A DNA stretch of 64,000 nucleotides from Kuschelorhynchus macadamiae (GCA_030620095.1 JAUTXW010000325.1:496001-560000), one strand, 5' to 3'; shown: positions 11,614 through 24,579, numbered from the stretch's first letter. Notes: a model not told the origin generated them from the letters alone. Numbers and translations are program-made.

Positions 11614-11655
11614 AGAGGTAAACCGCTGAGGGTATTTTAGTGTACAAGCTGGGGT
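11614..11655. repeat. Isolated copy of the GAGG(GG)TAA head motif
   Basis: GAGGTAAACCGCTGA, then TATTTTAGTGTACA, matches the head found next to minisatellites at 3270, 31583, 32286, 43608 and 46930. No tandem array follows here. Confidence 0.5.
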
Positions 11656-11894
11656 AATTAAAGATAGCCCGCAGGTATTTTTTCGGGAATCCTGGGAAGT
11701 ATGGGTAAGGTACCATTCGTACCAATCGTAACCAGTACACGAATTATACTGGTTTGGGAAACCAAACGTAAATTTTTAAATAACGTAATCCACATTAAAA
11801 ATTTAAAAGATATCTATTCTAGGGTGACGTCCCTATTTAGACCTACCAGCGTCCACCAAGCCAAGGGCCAAGGTTTGTTTAATTTAAATCTGCA

Positions 11895-13690
11895 ATGGCC
11901 CCGAAACGACGTAAATGCGTCTTTAATGATGAGTTAAAATTGAAATATCCATTCATCCAAGCAAGTAATAACAAAGACAATAGTGACGTACGATGTCTAA
12001 AATGTAGGAGTGTGTTTTCTATTGTAAATAGATATAGATAACTACATACAAACGCTCAAACATAAACCCGCAGGGTCCGCTGCCGCCAAGTATTAGCATC
12101 AGATCATATTTTAAAAAGATGGAATTAGAGAATGCTGAAAAAAAAAAGCTGCAGCTGAAGGCGTGTTGGCGTACCACACCGTAATGCATAACCATACTTT
12201 CATATCAATGGATTGTACCGGCAAATTGATTAAAACATGTTTCGATGTCAAATTTTCTTGTTCTAGAACAAAATGCGAGGCAATAATCACCGATGTACTA
12301 GTGCCCTATGCGAATGATTTACTGGAAGAGGATTTAAACAGAGTTAACTTTGTTTCTATTTATAGGGACGCATCAAACCATAAAGAAATAAAACTAATGT
12401 CCGTAATTGTCAGATATTTTACGTACCAGTCTGGAATATCCGTTAGAATTTTGGAAGTAAAGAATTTACCAGGCGAAATATCTGACATTACTAATTATAT
12501 TTTAGAGGTGTTAAAAAAGTATTGTTTGGATACCAAAGTACGAGGATTTTGTTGAGACAGCACCAACAAAAATTTTGGAGGTGGCAAAAATAACATTTTT
12601 AATAAGCTGAAATCAAATTTGGGAGGAAGAGACCTCGTGGACATTGGTTTCACATATTTTAAATACATCTATACATATTACAGCGGATTGTCTACAAATT
12701 GATGTGCAAACTTTTATTATTGAGATTTATTCATACTTATATTTACACAGTGCGAGTTAATGAATTAAAAGAATTTTGTGAATTTGTGTATATCCAACAC
12801 AAGTCTTGGGATACAGTGCTACAAGATGGTTGGCGTTACGGCCTGCGATTGAGCGTGTCCTAGAAATGTATCCTAAAACCGTATTTTGAGTCAAATGAAA
12901 AGAATCCCGCAATTATCAAAATATGTTTTGATAACCCCAAGACAGTCTTGTTTTACTTTTTACATAATTTTCATCAATGTTGTTTTAAAAATTGAAGGAC
13001 AAAAAGTGTCTGTTATAGAAATCAACTATATCTAGAGCGTCCTAAAAACAAAGTTAGCAGAAAGAAAAGCACACTGTTTCTTGCCATTACAAACGTGAGA
13101 AAATTTGAAACAGTTGGAGGAAGAAGGCCTTATTACGCCAACTAGTTTCAAGGAAAAAGTGGTTGAGTTTTATGATACATGTCTTCAGTATTTAGAGCAC
13201 ATAGAAAAATTTAATTGGATTTTGTTGTACACCCAGCTTACCAATGAAAACATTCAAGTATCCAGTAATTATATTCTTAAACATTTTTCCGAAATAAATT
13301 TAGCAGAAGATGAACTGCCTTTGTTTTGAGATACACAAAAGATGAAAATTACCCACTAAAAACGAAATTCTGTACCAGTATTAAACAAATGGATTGAAAT
13401 ATTTAAAGGTTTCAGGGAAAATGATGTTTCCTACAAAAATATTGGAAAACTGGTAGAATATTGTCTGTTTACCAGGGAACAACGCAGCTACCGAAAGTGT
13501 TTTTACTTTAATGAACAGTATGTGGGCAGGAGATAAAACCCAATTACATGTTGAAACCGTGAAGTGTATGCTAATTACCAAATATAAATTCAACATCATT
13601 GCACGGAATTTTATCAAAATATTTAAGGAAATAAATTATTATTAAAATCAATCCATTCTTCGCAAAAACATAAGAATAAGAAAAAAAATA
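11895..13690 (+). pseudogene. Decayed hAT-superfamily transposase
   Basis: The start ATG at 11895 begins MAPKRRKCVFNDELKLKYPF and leads into a BED-like zinc finger (VRCLKCRSVFSI). After several stops the best preserved block, 12163-12555, reads FDVKFSCSRTKCEAIITDVL and continues with SIYRDASNHKEIKL (catalytic Asp). Further blocks match the family order: DSTNKNFGG (second Asp), TADCLQIDV, EFCEFVYIQHK, then at 13450-13640 VYQGTTQLPKVF and YMLK from the C-terminal dimerisation region. Many stops and frame changes show it is an old, inactive copy. The assignment comes from conserved blocks of hAT proteins with BED fingers. No terminal repeats were located. Confidence 0.7.
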
Positions 13691-15100
13691 AAATTAGAAT
13701 CTGTAGGCTGGGTAAAATGGTTAGGTCAGGTTTTATTATATATTATGAATAATATGTATATATTTTTTTAAATTTTAACCATTCTGTTAAATTTGTTTGT
13801 AGCAGATGGCATACCAAAATTCTAAGTAGGTATATTAGAGTTATTAGTTCGCCCCCAGCCTCTAGATGTAAACGCACCCCTTTATCCATAAATTAACAAC
13901 CTTAACCTTAACTCAATATAATGGAGAATTTTAAAAAATCCCTAGTAATTTTTAACTTTATATTAAAACCAAGTCAGGATAAAATAAAAATGAAATCGGC
14001 AAACATTTTTTAAATAAATTTTATTTATTTACCTAGTGGGTATATCTTGCTATTTTTCCTATTTAAAAGAAAAAATATATAAAAAGATAAAAAAACAGGC
14101 ATTTTGGGCGTGGCACCCTAAACATTTTTCGTCTGCGGCGCCTCCTCCTCTATCTGTCCTGATTTTAGGTTTTGGAGAAATGCTCACCTTAAGTATGAGG
14201 TAATTTGCTAATATTATTGGATACAATACAAACTATAACGGCAATTTTAAAACTAGATACCTAGCAGTGCGCTGTCCGGTCAATCTGAATAATAAAAACA
14301 AAACACGTTTGCACTTAACCATTTTTTGGTACTTTTTCCCGAGGCATTCTTCAATGTTTAGTTTTTTTTTTGTTAAAAGGAGTACTTTATTCTAGTGTAG
14401 AAATTTTAAGCAGCGGTTCACCACTCGGATTTTTCCCCATATACTGGTATCATTATAGATATACGCAACATTTCTTTCACACTCTATCTCTTCTAGAACC
14501 TAAAACTGGTATTGAACAAGCTGATCGCTAACCTGCTCTTGTCTTCCCGCGGACCATCTTTTCAATATCACTGCCCTAGACTTGAACCAAGACCAATCTC
14601 GACTTCTATTTCTAAGTGGAAAATACGTAGTTTTTGCATATGCTTATTCTACGCAATTTGCCCGTTTTAAAGATACATCAAAAGAGACTTTTCGATTAAC
14701 ATAAGCTGCCCTATTGATGGAATTTGTATTAACCTAACAATTGCCATATTCTTATAAAACTAGAGAATATCTACAACTGACAACTACAAACTTATTTTTA
14801 AGTAAAATATGCATTTTGTGTTTTACTTAGAAACTCGCTTATTTATATTCAATTAAATAATTTTCATTTTTAACGCTATATCACCATATGTACTTGATTC
14901 ATACCTTTCTGAGCCACTCTGTATATTAAAAATGATTTCAGATATATACAGTGTATTGATGTTCTTTTAAAAATAATTTTTAAATTTTATTTGTTACCGT
15001 TTGAAATACTTTTTTTTAATAAAACACAAGAAATATAAATCACATGGAAATGTGTAAAAATCAGTTAAGTGAGTTAGATGATGACGAAAAAAAAACTCCC
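13691..15100. other. Gap without gene
   Basis: AT-rich with poly-A and poly-T runs. I see no coding sequence or ordered repeat. Confidence 0.45.
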
Positions 15101-16254
15101 CGAAAAAAAACTCCCCTGGATTCCCAGTCAGCAAAAAAAATAAAAATGCGATAACTATAACGCCGGCGGATATTTAAGAGACCAAGCTAGTGAAAGCAGC
15201 AGTAGTTTAACTTCCTTGCCTCTTTTGTTATAAGAACATGTCAAGATAAGAAAGAAGAACTAGACAAGCAACTAGCAACAGGAATTTTGGTGCTTAAGGC
15301 TACTTGAATGTTAAGACCAGCCTACAAACCACCTTCAATCTTTGAGTTGTCGTTAACCGTTACGAAATATTCTCGGAAATATTTGAAGAAGGAAAATCAA
15401 TAGTATTCTTCTAGAAAGTATTGATACCTACGGTCATCCCCATACGGCTGAATTACCTGGCCATTGGTTTAATAAAAAAATGTAAAGATGAATATAAAGC
15501 AACAATTACCAGTTTTGTTACAGACAAGCACTGGATTGTCCCATTTTTACATTCAGGTGTCCTGCTCACATATTGAAATTGTCTTCCAAGAATTTAGAAG
15601 TAAGACATGTGAAATATCACGTAGTGCAAATTGTGAAATACTTTCGAATTCGAAATACCCATTTTCCAAATGATTGGTACAAACAAAAACGAGAAAAGAA
15701 TCAAATATTACCACAAGATGTTTGATGTGTGACCAAAACTGTTGAAATTTGTAAAGAACGCAAGGATGACACAGATTCAGTAATTTTTCAAAAGTATCGA
15801 ATATTGATATCAATCGTTGCTGAAGAATTTTTAACTACTTAAACCAATTTCTGGATATGGTTCAGCAAAAAGATCCCTCTATGTCTAATGAATTTGAGAG
15901 ATGAAAGAAACGTAAAGCGGTTTTTGATAATATCGGAAATGAGGACACAAATTTACATTAATATCAGTTTTTTTTTAAACACAGGATTCTTACCATTAAT
16001 AAATAAGTTAGAAGCCAAGTCAGACCCCTTTTCGCGAAACCATGTTTTATAGCGAAGTATTACAAATTGTGATTCCGCACTACAATGGTGGAAATCTCAA
16101 GAAGCCATTCCAGAAGTCAATAAAGTATCACACATAATTGTTCCGATTATATATGCCTGTGCATCTTCTTCTGATTTGGAAAGAATGTTTTCCATATTTG
16201 TTCATTGTGATATTAGAAATAGACTTGGCAATGAAAAAGCTTCTAAGTCATATA
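15100..16254 (+). pseudogene. hAT-type transposase relic, C-terminal part
   Basis: The clearest part is the hAT C-terminal dimerisation region at about 16060-16250: ALQWWKSQEAIPEVNKVSHI, then VPIIYACASSSDLERMFS with the conserved Glu of the catalytic triad, then DIRNRLGNEKA. Upstream, broken pieces at 15480-15830 (ATITSFVTDKHWIVPFLHSG, IVFQEFRSKTCEIS) fit the middle of such a protein. Stops are frequent. The similarity ends abruptly at 16254, where a second hAT element begins, so its 3' end was probably cut by that insertion. The 5' limit is a guess. Confidence 0.6.
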
Positions 16255-18583
16255 TGGGCAACCCCCGGCCTGCAGGCCGAATTCGGCCCTCCACCAGCAC
16301 CAATCCGGCACGCGAGAAATTTAGAAATTTCAAATAACGCGCAAAAAATTAAAGATTTAACACACATAGTTTATTTCTAATAGCAGTCAACCAACCTAAA
16401 ACAGTATTTGTCAAATCATAAAGACTAAAATCGATAAATAATTTTATTAAGCGTACGCAGTGGAATGCCAAGATCGAGTCAGAAATAGTCGTTAGAAAGA
16501 GAGACAAACAGATAAACATTTGAAAAGCCGCCCGATGATCTCGAAGCGCCCCAAGCGATGCGTTATGAATAACAGTAAGATTGGAGCGCTCGCATCGCAT
16601 ATTCGCGTACGATCGAGATTCTCGATTCGAGAGTATTCTAGTTGTTTATTGCGGGTAATATATAATCCGCTCAGCGAGCATGTCAACTCATTACTTCTTA
16701 ACAACTGATAAGAAAAGACGCGGGAAATATTAAAGCAAATTCAGCTGAGAAGAAAAAAAAATCTAACAAGATGTCTGGTTTAAAAAAGCGGAAAGAGGAC
16801 ACAGAATGTCGGCAATTCCAAAACAAATGGACTGATGAATACTGTTTAAAAAAATACAATATGAAGCGGCTTACTCCAGCAAGCATTTCGCTCAATATAA
16901 TTTACTTACGAGCCACTTAAGAAACGATAACATTTAAAAACTCCTTACCTATTTAGGGAAACAGCAACAAATGTTTCATTTACAAAGATCAAATCTAGAC
17001 AGTATCGTTAAAGCTAGTTTTATAGTTAGTTCCAAAATAGCGAAAACATTTTATGAGGAAGAGTTTGCTAAAGAGTACCTAGTGTGCCCAGAAAAGAAGA
17101 AAGAGTTTGAGTAAGTGAGCTTCTCGCGACGTACTGTTGTTCAACCTATACATATAATAGCTAGTGATACAAAAAAAACTCATTAACTGATAGATTGGTT
17201 GGTTGTCAAGCATTTTCGATTGGTTTGGATGAAAGTACCGATTTATCTGACACAGCCCAGATAACTATTTTTATACGAAGTGTTAATGAAGAATTTGTAG
17301 TGATAGAGGAATTACTGGCTTTACGGCCACTACAAGGGACCACTGCTGGAAAAGATATTTTTGCCGAGGTTCAAAGTACTTTTGAGCAATGGTGTAAATT
17401 AATTGGAGTGTGCACAGATGGTGCGCCTTCAATGGTCGGTTCACTAAAAGGTTTTATCGGAATTCTGAATTCAACTGCTATTTATGTGATTTAATAATTC
17501 TGCATTGCATTATTGAAGAACGTTATGGATGTGGTAGTGAGTTCCATCAATTTCATTAGATCACGCGGTCTTAACCATCGCCAGATTAAAGCATTTTTGG
17601 ATAAACTCTCTTCAGAACACGATGACGTAACATTATTGTGAAGTAGGGTAGCTAAGCAAAGGTAAAATGCTAAAAAGAAAACAAATAGCTGATTTTATGG
17701 AAATGAAAGAGAAAACATTGCCGCAAATTTGTGATCCAACATGGCTTTGTGACTTGGCATTCCTGGTAGACATCACTGGACACGTAAACGACCTGAACTT
17801 GAAGCTTCAAAAACAAGGGCAATTGGTGAATCAGCTGTACAATCGTCTTAAAGCTTTTCAAAACAAAATTCGCTTGTAGGAAACACAAATGAATCTGTTT
17901 TCATTTTTTAACATTATCTCCAGTCACCATAACATTGAATACGGTGGCTATGCTGAAGAAGTGAAACTACTGTCAGAGCAATTTACCGATATTAAAAATA
18001 TGGATAGCACTTTCAATATTTTTGCAAACCCTTGTAAGTGTAATGGGGAAGATGCTCCGCTTCACCTTCAAATGGAGTCGATCGAGCTTCAAGAAAACTC
18101 ATATTTGAAGTCTAAATTTGATTATGTGGAACTAAGCGAATTTTACAAAACATACCTTTCCGAAGAAAAGTATCCACCGCTGAAAATTTTCGCACGAAAA
18201 ATAATTTGTACAATAGGTAACACGTATAAATGTGAGCAGCTTTTTTCAATCATGAAAATTAATAAAAATAAGCATCGTACTCGGATTACAGATGTTAATT
18301 TAGAAAACACTTTGCGCCTATATACTAGTGATATTGACCACAACATTGATCATCTTGTTTTCCAGCTTCAAACTTAAGTATCTCATTAATTTTCATTTGA
18401 TTTTTCTATCTATTTTTGTTAATTTGTTTTTTATATGTTTGATTATGATATTATAGTTAATAAATAAAAAATGTGTGAATTTTTATCGCTTTTTTATTCA
18501 CTACTACCTACTTACTCCTTACCTAGGGCCCGCGACCTGATTAAGTCCTGAAATTACGCCCTCAGCTAAGCAAACGTTGCACA
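16255..18583. mobile_element. hAT element, GTF2IRD2/ZBED5-like type, degenerate
   Basis: The left end (GGGCAACCCCCGGCCTGCAGG, 16256 on) and the right end (GGGCCCGCGACCTGATTAAG to GTTGCACA, 18530-18583) form GC-rich imperfect inverted repeats around a broken transposase. Ends rich in GGCC next to GCAAC are typical of this hAT group. Target duplications were not resolved. It lies in the end of another hAT relic. Confidence 0.6.
16771..18377 (+). pseudogene. hAT transposase of GTF2IRD2/ZBED5-like type, broken
   Basis: The reading starts MSGLKKRKEDTECRQFQNKW. The BED finger region is damaged or deleted. At 17195-17494 comes FSIGLDESTDLSDTAQITIF (first catalytic Asp) and then IGVCTDGAPSMVGS (second Asp). 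At 17667-17879 are MLKRKQIADFMEMKEKTLPQ and DPTWLCDLAFLVDITGHVND. The last block, 17889-18377, runs through FNIFANPCKCNGEDAPLHLQ to NTYKCEQLFSIMKINKNKHR, holding the catalytic Glu and the hAT dimerisation motif, and stops at 18375-18377. Roughly 600 residues are expected for the family; stops and deletions split this copy into pieces. Vertebrate GTF2IRD2 carries a domesticated relative, but nothing here suggests domestication. Confidence 0.8.
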
Positions 18584-20035
18584 TACTTGCTCTAAGTATT
18601 TCTCTTTAAAAAAATGATTATTTAATTGTTGTGTTTGAAGGCATCCTTTTTTTGTATTTAATATTATTTATTGTTAAATTTAGCATTTTTGAACTTTTGA
18701 AATGTTTTAGTTTTCAGTTTTTCAGTTAGTTTTATTTCAAATGGTATACATACAAGAGTTTATTAGAAAGATGCTATATTTAAGTTTGGTCCTTTTGAAA
18801 GTATTTCCAAATTGTATTTTCGTAAATTACATTTAACCAATAAAAAGGGCAGTTTTTGTCACAGAGGTTTGTTTTCCCTTAAGGTATTGAAAATTTAAAA
18901 ATTTATATTTTTTTATTAAAAATCGACTGATTAGAACATGATTTTAATCAGATGGTTTAAATCATCTCAAGTCTGATCTACTTATTAGCTTTCTATTTTG
19001 ATTCCTATCCTAATAGGATAGAAAACAAATTTTGCTACATAAAATAATCCCTGAGTTCGGCTTATCCGAAAAAACTACCTCATGGAAATATTATAAATCC
19101 TTTGGTACCTCATTTGTTGAAATGCGCTTTGCCGTGTGATTTATATAAGCTCAGTTTAGTGTATACTATGAATGCATATGTGTACAGACACATTACCCTC
19201 TTTTGCATGCGGAGTTGGTTAAGAAAAGCTCAAATAAAATTATGCTCTGTATCATTTAGTTGAAGAATTCATTGAACTAAATGCATACTCCCCATTGATA
19301 TACAACACCAATTATTGTAAAATGTAGTCCGCGATTAAATAACAATAATTAATTCCAATTTGTAATTCATAAGCCAATATTATTGTCTATTATATAACAT
19401 AACAACATTAATTTTTTTTCTAACTGTACCGCCGGTAAAAAGCGCATAATGTCGACTTTAAAATGCTAATTATAATGGAAAGTGCACTTGTTCAGGTATT
19501 TGCTTATTGTGGGTTTGGTGTCTTATAAACATTGTAACATGCCTGCCGTTATTACATTTTATATGACGTAAGCTCTTAGTTGGCAAGTCACAAAACAGTA
19601 CTGAAAGTGGGTAGGTAAAAATGACACACTAAATTTATTCTGGTGTCGAGCTAGCTTAAATAAAAGGTTGGTCTTGATCATTGCTTGGTCTTCAGGAGAT
19701 AACAGTTTAATTTTAAGGGGATATCCAAGCCGATATGAGTTATCAAAAGACAGCGCACTAATCTAGGGAGCGAGTCAGATATGCAATTAAATACGAAATG
19801 TGGCGTTTGACTTTAAAAACCTGTTATCTATGCATATAGAGAGCTTTCTGCCAGAGGGGCGTATCTACCAAAATTGGCTGCTTTTGCCTATTTTATGTTT
19901 CTACCTCAATAGCAAAATCATTATTTTAATAAGGTAACGGAGATAACCTTTTGGCAAGACAAACATACAGGCGAAATCAGTCAATTAAGGTAAAAAAAAA
20001 GAAAATACTAATTTTGGTGGATACGCCCTTCGGGC
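18584..20035. other. Gap without gene
   Basis: AT-rich. A small palindrome, TCCTATCCTAATAGGATAG, lies at about 18991-19022. No coding sequence is seen. Confidence 0.45.
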
Positions 20036-20110
20036 AGGAAGCCCTCGATATAATAAAACAGAAATTCACTGACTGACCGACTGACTGACTACCACATTTC
20101 TGGAACCGAT
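20036..20110. repeat. GACT-rich dispersed repeat segment
   Basis: GCCCTTCGGGC and TCACTGACTGACCGACTGAC followed by CATTTCTGGAACC look like part of a dispersed insect repeat with a short GACT microsatellite. No boundaries were found. Confidence 0.35.
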
Positions 20111-20940
20111 AAAGATAAAACGTTCAAATTTGGCGTGACCCTTCTTTTGGTAATATAGGTGGATTTTTTAAAATTTCACGCTTAAGAGCGTGGCAAGGGT
20201 TGAATTGTGTTTTTCTTTTTTTTACAGCTCTTCAACCAAATGCATTTTTAAAACAAATCGTTCTTCAGTGACTTTCAAAAATAATTATCTCAAAAGGGGG
20301 TAAAAGGGGTAAAATGTGTTTTTACTTATAACCTCTCTTTAACTAAATGAGTTTTTAAAACATTTTGTTAAAGGTTTTTAAACATAATGATCTACTTAAA
20401 AACCGATTTCTAGATTTTCTGAAGCAAAAATATATAGACCAAAATCAGGAATTTGGCTCGGTTGTAAAAGTGGTCAATGACGTAGTAATAAAATTCGGAA
20501 GAGTCAAAGAGGTCTCAACTCAAAAGAACGACCTACTGTAGATTTTTCTAAAATTTATTTAGTCGTTCTACTGACATTAGCCCACCAAATTTGATTTAAA
20601 AAAATATTTATTTACATATGTATTAACCAAATAGGAATATGGGTTGGTCAATAGTATTTTAACATATTATATCTAGAAAATAAAAGGTTTGTGGATCATT
20701 GTTTTTTATACATAGTTATTTAAAATTTCCGGAAACCATTAAGACTTATATTAGCCAAAATAGCATCGCAAACGCATTAGTTTCCGGATCATAAAGTGCC
20801 AATGGTTTTCGTAACAAAGATAATATAAAATGCCAACGGTTTAATTCCGTTGTAGCTTATTGCCAACGCTTGGCCGCAGCTAGCCGAACATAGTCGAATG
20901 CGCTTAGCGTTGGCAGCATATGCAAATGCTACCGGGTGAT
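20111..20940. other. Gap without gene
   Basis: No coding sequence. A short inverted pair, TTGCCAACGC (about 20859) and GCGTTGGCA (about 20906), brackets a 40-bp GC-richer stretch. Confidence 0.4.
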
Positions 20941-20944
20941 GTTT

Positions 20945-21720
20945 AAATTAAATTAACGTTAGAAAAATGTGCAACTGACAAATTGTTAAATACGATCGAG
21001 CGTTCCAGTTGTTATGACAGCCGTCGACTAAAAACAAACATTTTTCAATTTCAAACCGATCGGTGACGCTTGGTCGTGCTCGATCGCGCGTGACTGATGC
21101 TATGTGGCCGTTGATTTTGATTACAATTAGCAATTAAGGCTGTAGTGCCACAGATCGATCATGTACAAATGTTTTCGATCGTCTACATCCGACTAAAAAT
21201 AAAGAAGCAAATTGTGTAAACATTGTTTTAAATTGCTAATTATATTAAACGGTCACATAGCATCAATCACTAGCGATAGAGCACAACCAAGCGTCACCGA
21301 CTGGTTTCAATCTGAAAATTGTTTGTTTTTAATCGGCGCTCGACGATGACAACCCTGGGCTGTTGACCGTATTTGACTTTATCAATTGCACATTTCTGGC
21401 TTTAACATTTAAAATATCGTAAGTATCAATATGAATAATGTAGCAAATCAAACAGCGCATTGTTTGTAACTCCTATTTTCATTATTTTTTTATATTCTGG
21501 TAAATATTAAAGGACTGCTGACACTCGGTGCTGTGTACCCACGCTTTTTAGCATGCATTTTTAATCGAGAGCGCTATGCAATCGATCGAGATCGAAAAGG
21601 ATCCTGTGTGACTGCCATCTAAAAACAATATTGACATAACTGGCTTTATTTTTAGTAGGCTATAGATGATCGAAGACGCTTGTACACGATCGATGGGTGT
21701 GACTGCATTTACAACAAAAA
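20945..21720. mobile_element. CGATCG-rich palindromic repeat cluster
   Basis: 20960-21130 pairs inverted with 21225-21405: AAATGTGCAACTGA with its partner TCAATTGCACATTT, and GGTGACGCTTGGTCGTGCTC with the GAGCACAACCAAGCGTCACC type strand. The central 21135-21205 has a further inverted copy at 21640-21710, where ATGTACAAATG/CGATCG pairs with CGAAGACGCTTGTACACGAT. This looks like a foldback element with extra arms. No coding sequence. Confidence 0.6.
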
Positions 21721-22505
21721 CAGTCTAAATGTTATAAAATAATTTTTTAGTAGGGTTTTAAGTTTTAATTTTGATAAAGCTGCTTAAAATATCCGTTTCA
21801 TATTTTTGAATTTGTAAAAAAATCTGTAAAAAATGAGGAGCAATAGTCATCTGCATATATGCTCAGGTGGTTATGCTACAAATACACATCTGATATTTAA
21901 TTCCTAATCTTATGTCCTTGTTTTTAGGTCTGTCTTTAGCCAACTCTAATGATTTCAATTTTTATTGTTCGTCTAAGCATAGGTAGTGTGTAAAATTTTT
22001 TAAAACTAATTACTAAATCAATTCAGTTTTACTATACTGTTGCTATTTTGGTTTTAAATATAAATAAATCCAAAAATTAAACACATTTCGTAAAATATTT
22101 TAAAATTTATATCAAGAAAATGTAGGCTGGCCTAAATTAAGAACCTAAAATTGCCTAAAGCTTTGCCACTTTTTGTCCGATTTCCAAAATCTAAAAACTG
22201 AGATTAAGAAAAAAATTAAGCTTTATCGGAATTAAAATTCGGGGATTTTCAATTGAAAATTAATTTCGATTAAATCGTAAATGAACAAAATAAACAGTCA
22301 AACTTTGATTAAAAATTGACAAATACGGTCCCGTACAATATCACAAAATTTAAAAATTGGTATTTTAAGAAACGCAAAAAAAGGGGCCGTAAAAATTTCA
22401 ATAAAATTTCCGTAAAAAAAATGTATTTTCGGTAAATTTCCTTTAGCTGGAACATCCCTCGTTATGAATCTGATGAATGAAAGTCAATTGAATAAGATTT
22501 TTTAC
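21721..22505. other. Gap without gene
   Basis: Very AT-rich with poly-A runs. Nothing recognisable. Confidence 0.45.
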
Positions 22506-22509
22506 GTTG

Positions 22510-23235
22510 ATTTTGTAAAAAAAATATTTGTCCCCCATTTTGTTCCGCCATCTTGAATTCGTTCCACAACTTTACCAGTTTATGTCCATATCCCACTTAA
22601 TGCTTGCATACCTTTTGAAATTAATCGAATGAGTAAGCCCCGATTTTTAAAATATTTTAAGGCCCCTATTTTGTGATACTATCTTATATTCATACCAAAA
22701 TATTACCAGTCCATTCCAATGTAACACTTGGTTTTGGTCCAAAATTTGTTTTGTTAGCAATTTTTTAAATTTTCACGTGCGCCACTTTGTTCCGGCATAT
22801 TGGATTTTTACCAGAATATTACCAGCTCATCCCATATAACCCTTAATTTTTGACTAAAATTTGAAATCACTCTGATGAGTAGTTTTTGAGCTATGCCGCG
22901 AACTGAACGGACAGACAGACAGACCTACCGACCGAATTGATAAACATATTTTTTGGCATCTAGGGACGCTAAAACCTAAAAATATATCAAACCTGAACAG
23001 GTGTTTTTTTCACGATTACAAATATTTTATTTGGCAGCCATTTTGTTCCACGATCTTGAATTAGTACCACAGTTTTACTAGATTTTCTGTATACTACGAT
23101 TAGTTATGGCACACAATTTGAAATCAGTCCATTAAGTAATTTTTTCAGGCTAAATTTTTAAATATTTTATTAAGTCGCCATTTTGGATCATACCAAAATT
23201 TTACCATTTGATATTTTTGCCCCTACCTCAACCCG
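22510..23235. repeat. Divergent tandem array, GCCATTTTG unit
   Basis: About four to five degenerate units of 120-190 bp each run through CCATTTTGTTCC, a CATCTTGAATT-like step, ACC(A)(A/C)AATTTTACCAG, a TTATCCCATAT-like step, TTTGAAATCA and GATGAGTA(G/A)TTTTTGAG. One unit ends in ATGCCGC...ACAGACAGACAGAC (about 22890-22925). A related fragment is at 4330-4500. Confidence 0.55.
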
Positions 23236-23763
23236 ATTAATTGTTCATCCTGTATATCCTGCCCCTGTCCATATTAAGCTTAAGAGGATATCGAGTCAGT
23301 TGAAGTTCTCAATTGCTGCACATAAATCGCATTTTATCTGCAGTGTGAAAGGTCAATGTGGATCACCGAGAGAAACTTTATTAGTCTTGCAAACGAGCTG
23401 GATGCCCAGCTAAATACAATATTATATTATAGTAGTTAACCTTGAAAATCGCGTCGTCTTTTAGTAGAAACCCGCTACATGTTTTGAAAAAAAAAAGTTA
23501 AAAAAAGTCTACAGTTTTTCAATAAAAAAAAAAAGGAAGGTAAACTTTTTTGCACAAAAAAAAAATACTGACTTTTAAATAATTCTAATGAAAAAACATC
23601 ATACTTTTATCCGGGACATTTTTTTCTATTATACTTGAAAACTCTTATATACATCCTGTATAAAGTATACAGGCCACGAATATAGGCCAGTTTATCTTAT
23701 TACATAAAATTCATGCATAATAATACAATACAGTAATATGAAACATTATGCAATTGAACTTAC

Positions 23764-23914
23764 TTCTAATCTCAAAAGTTCTTCCGCCGACAATGTGGCA
23801 CGGTCCACTTTTTGTTTCTCTTTCCGGTCTTTCTTGTCCCTCTTCCGTTTTTCTTTATCATCTCTGTCCGATGTTACGCCCTTTATAAAGCTTTTGAACA
23901 TCGTTCCGCTTTAT
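23764..23914 (-). CDS. Probable first coding exon of an unrecognised host gene
   Basis: On the - strand a splice-acceptor-like sequence (TTTTCTCATTATTATAG) ends at 23915. Thirteen untranslated bases follow, then ATG at 23901. The exon reads 46 codons and ends at a GTAAGTT donor (bases from 23763 down) in phase 0. The peptide starts MFKSFIKGV, has a strongly charged Lys/Arg/Asp/Glu middle (about residues 11-34), and ends in ATLSAEELLRLE. The pairing of splice sites, start codon and clean phase argues for a real exon. The highly charged stretch could be a helix, nuclear-localisation or actin/membrane-binding segment, but I cannot name the protein. I did not find the next exon; it may lie outside the window. 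Confidence 0.5.
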
Positions 23915-24579
23915 CTATAATAATGAGAAAATATAGGCTAAAGATGTAAAATTTTAAGTTTATATTTATCTTAGGGAATTTTAAGAAGCTTCCTTACGAT
24001 AGATCTTGTCTTTCAGTAAATGGCGTTTCGATGAACACATTTTCTGCCATTCTCAAAGGTATAAAATAAAATAATTAAGTCAAAGAATGGCCATACATTT
24101 TTTGACAACCTGGCAAAAGAAGGTTCATCAACACCACGTCTAAATCGGCTGAACAAGAAACAAATTTCCCACGCCTTAAATAAAAAATTAAAAAATCCTT
24201 ACTTTTCTGCATTTTACCAAAATATTATTAGCGGATTATTTTATAATATAAGATGAATGGTGTCATATTGTTTCCGATCGACAGTATAGATAAGTTATTA
24301 AGTCTTTCATCCTACGTTGTTGACCTGTCGGTTACAGAAAAGCCCCTTCAGCTTCCCAGCTTGTTATCGACAGTATCAAGTAAATTTTAGGCACTGTATA
24401 TAAATTTGGAAATGTGTAAATAATGTTGTTTTCAAGAATCTTCAACATTTTGAAAGCAGTAACAAACACATTCTTTATAAAACATACAATGTCTAAGTAA
24501 TTCTTAAATTGAAAACATTCACTATAAGTATTTCTTCAATACCATTTTTATAGTAGACATGACTGATAAATACTGCAAT

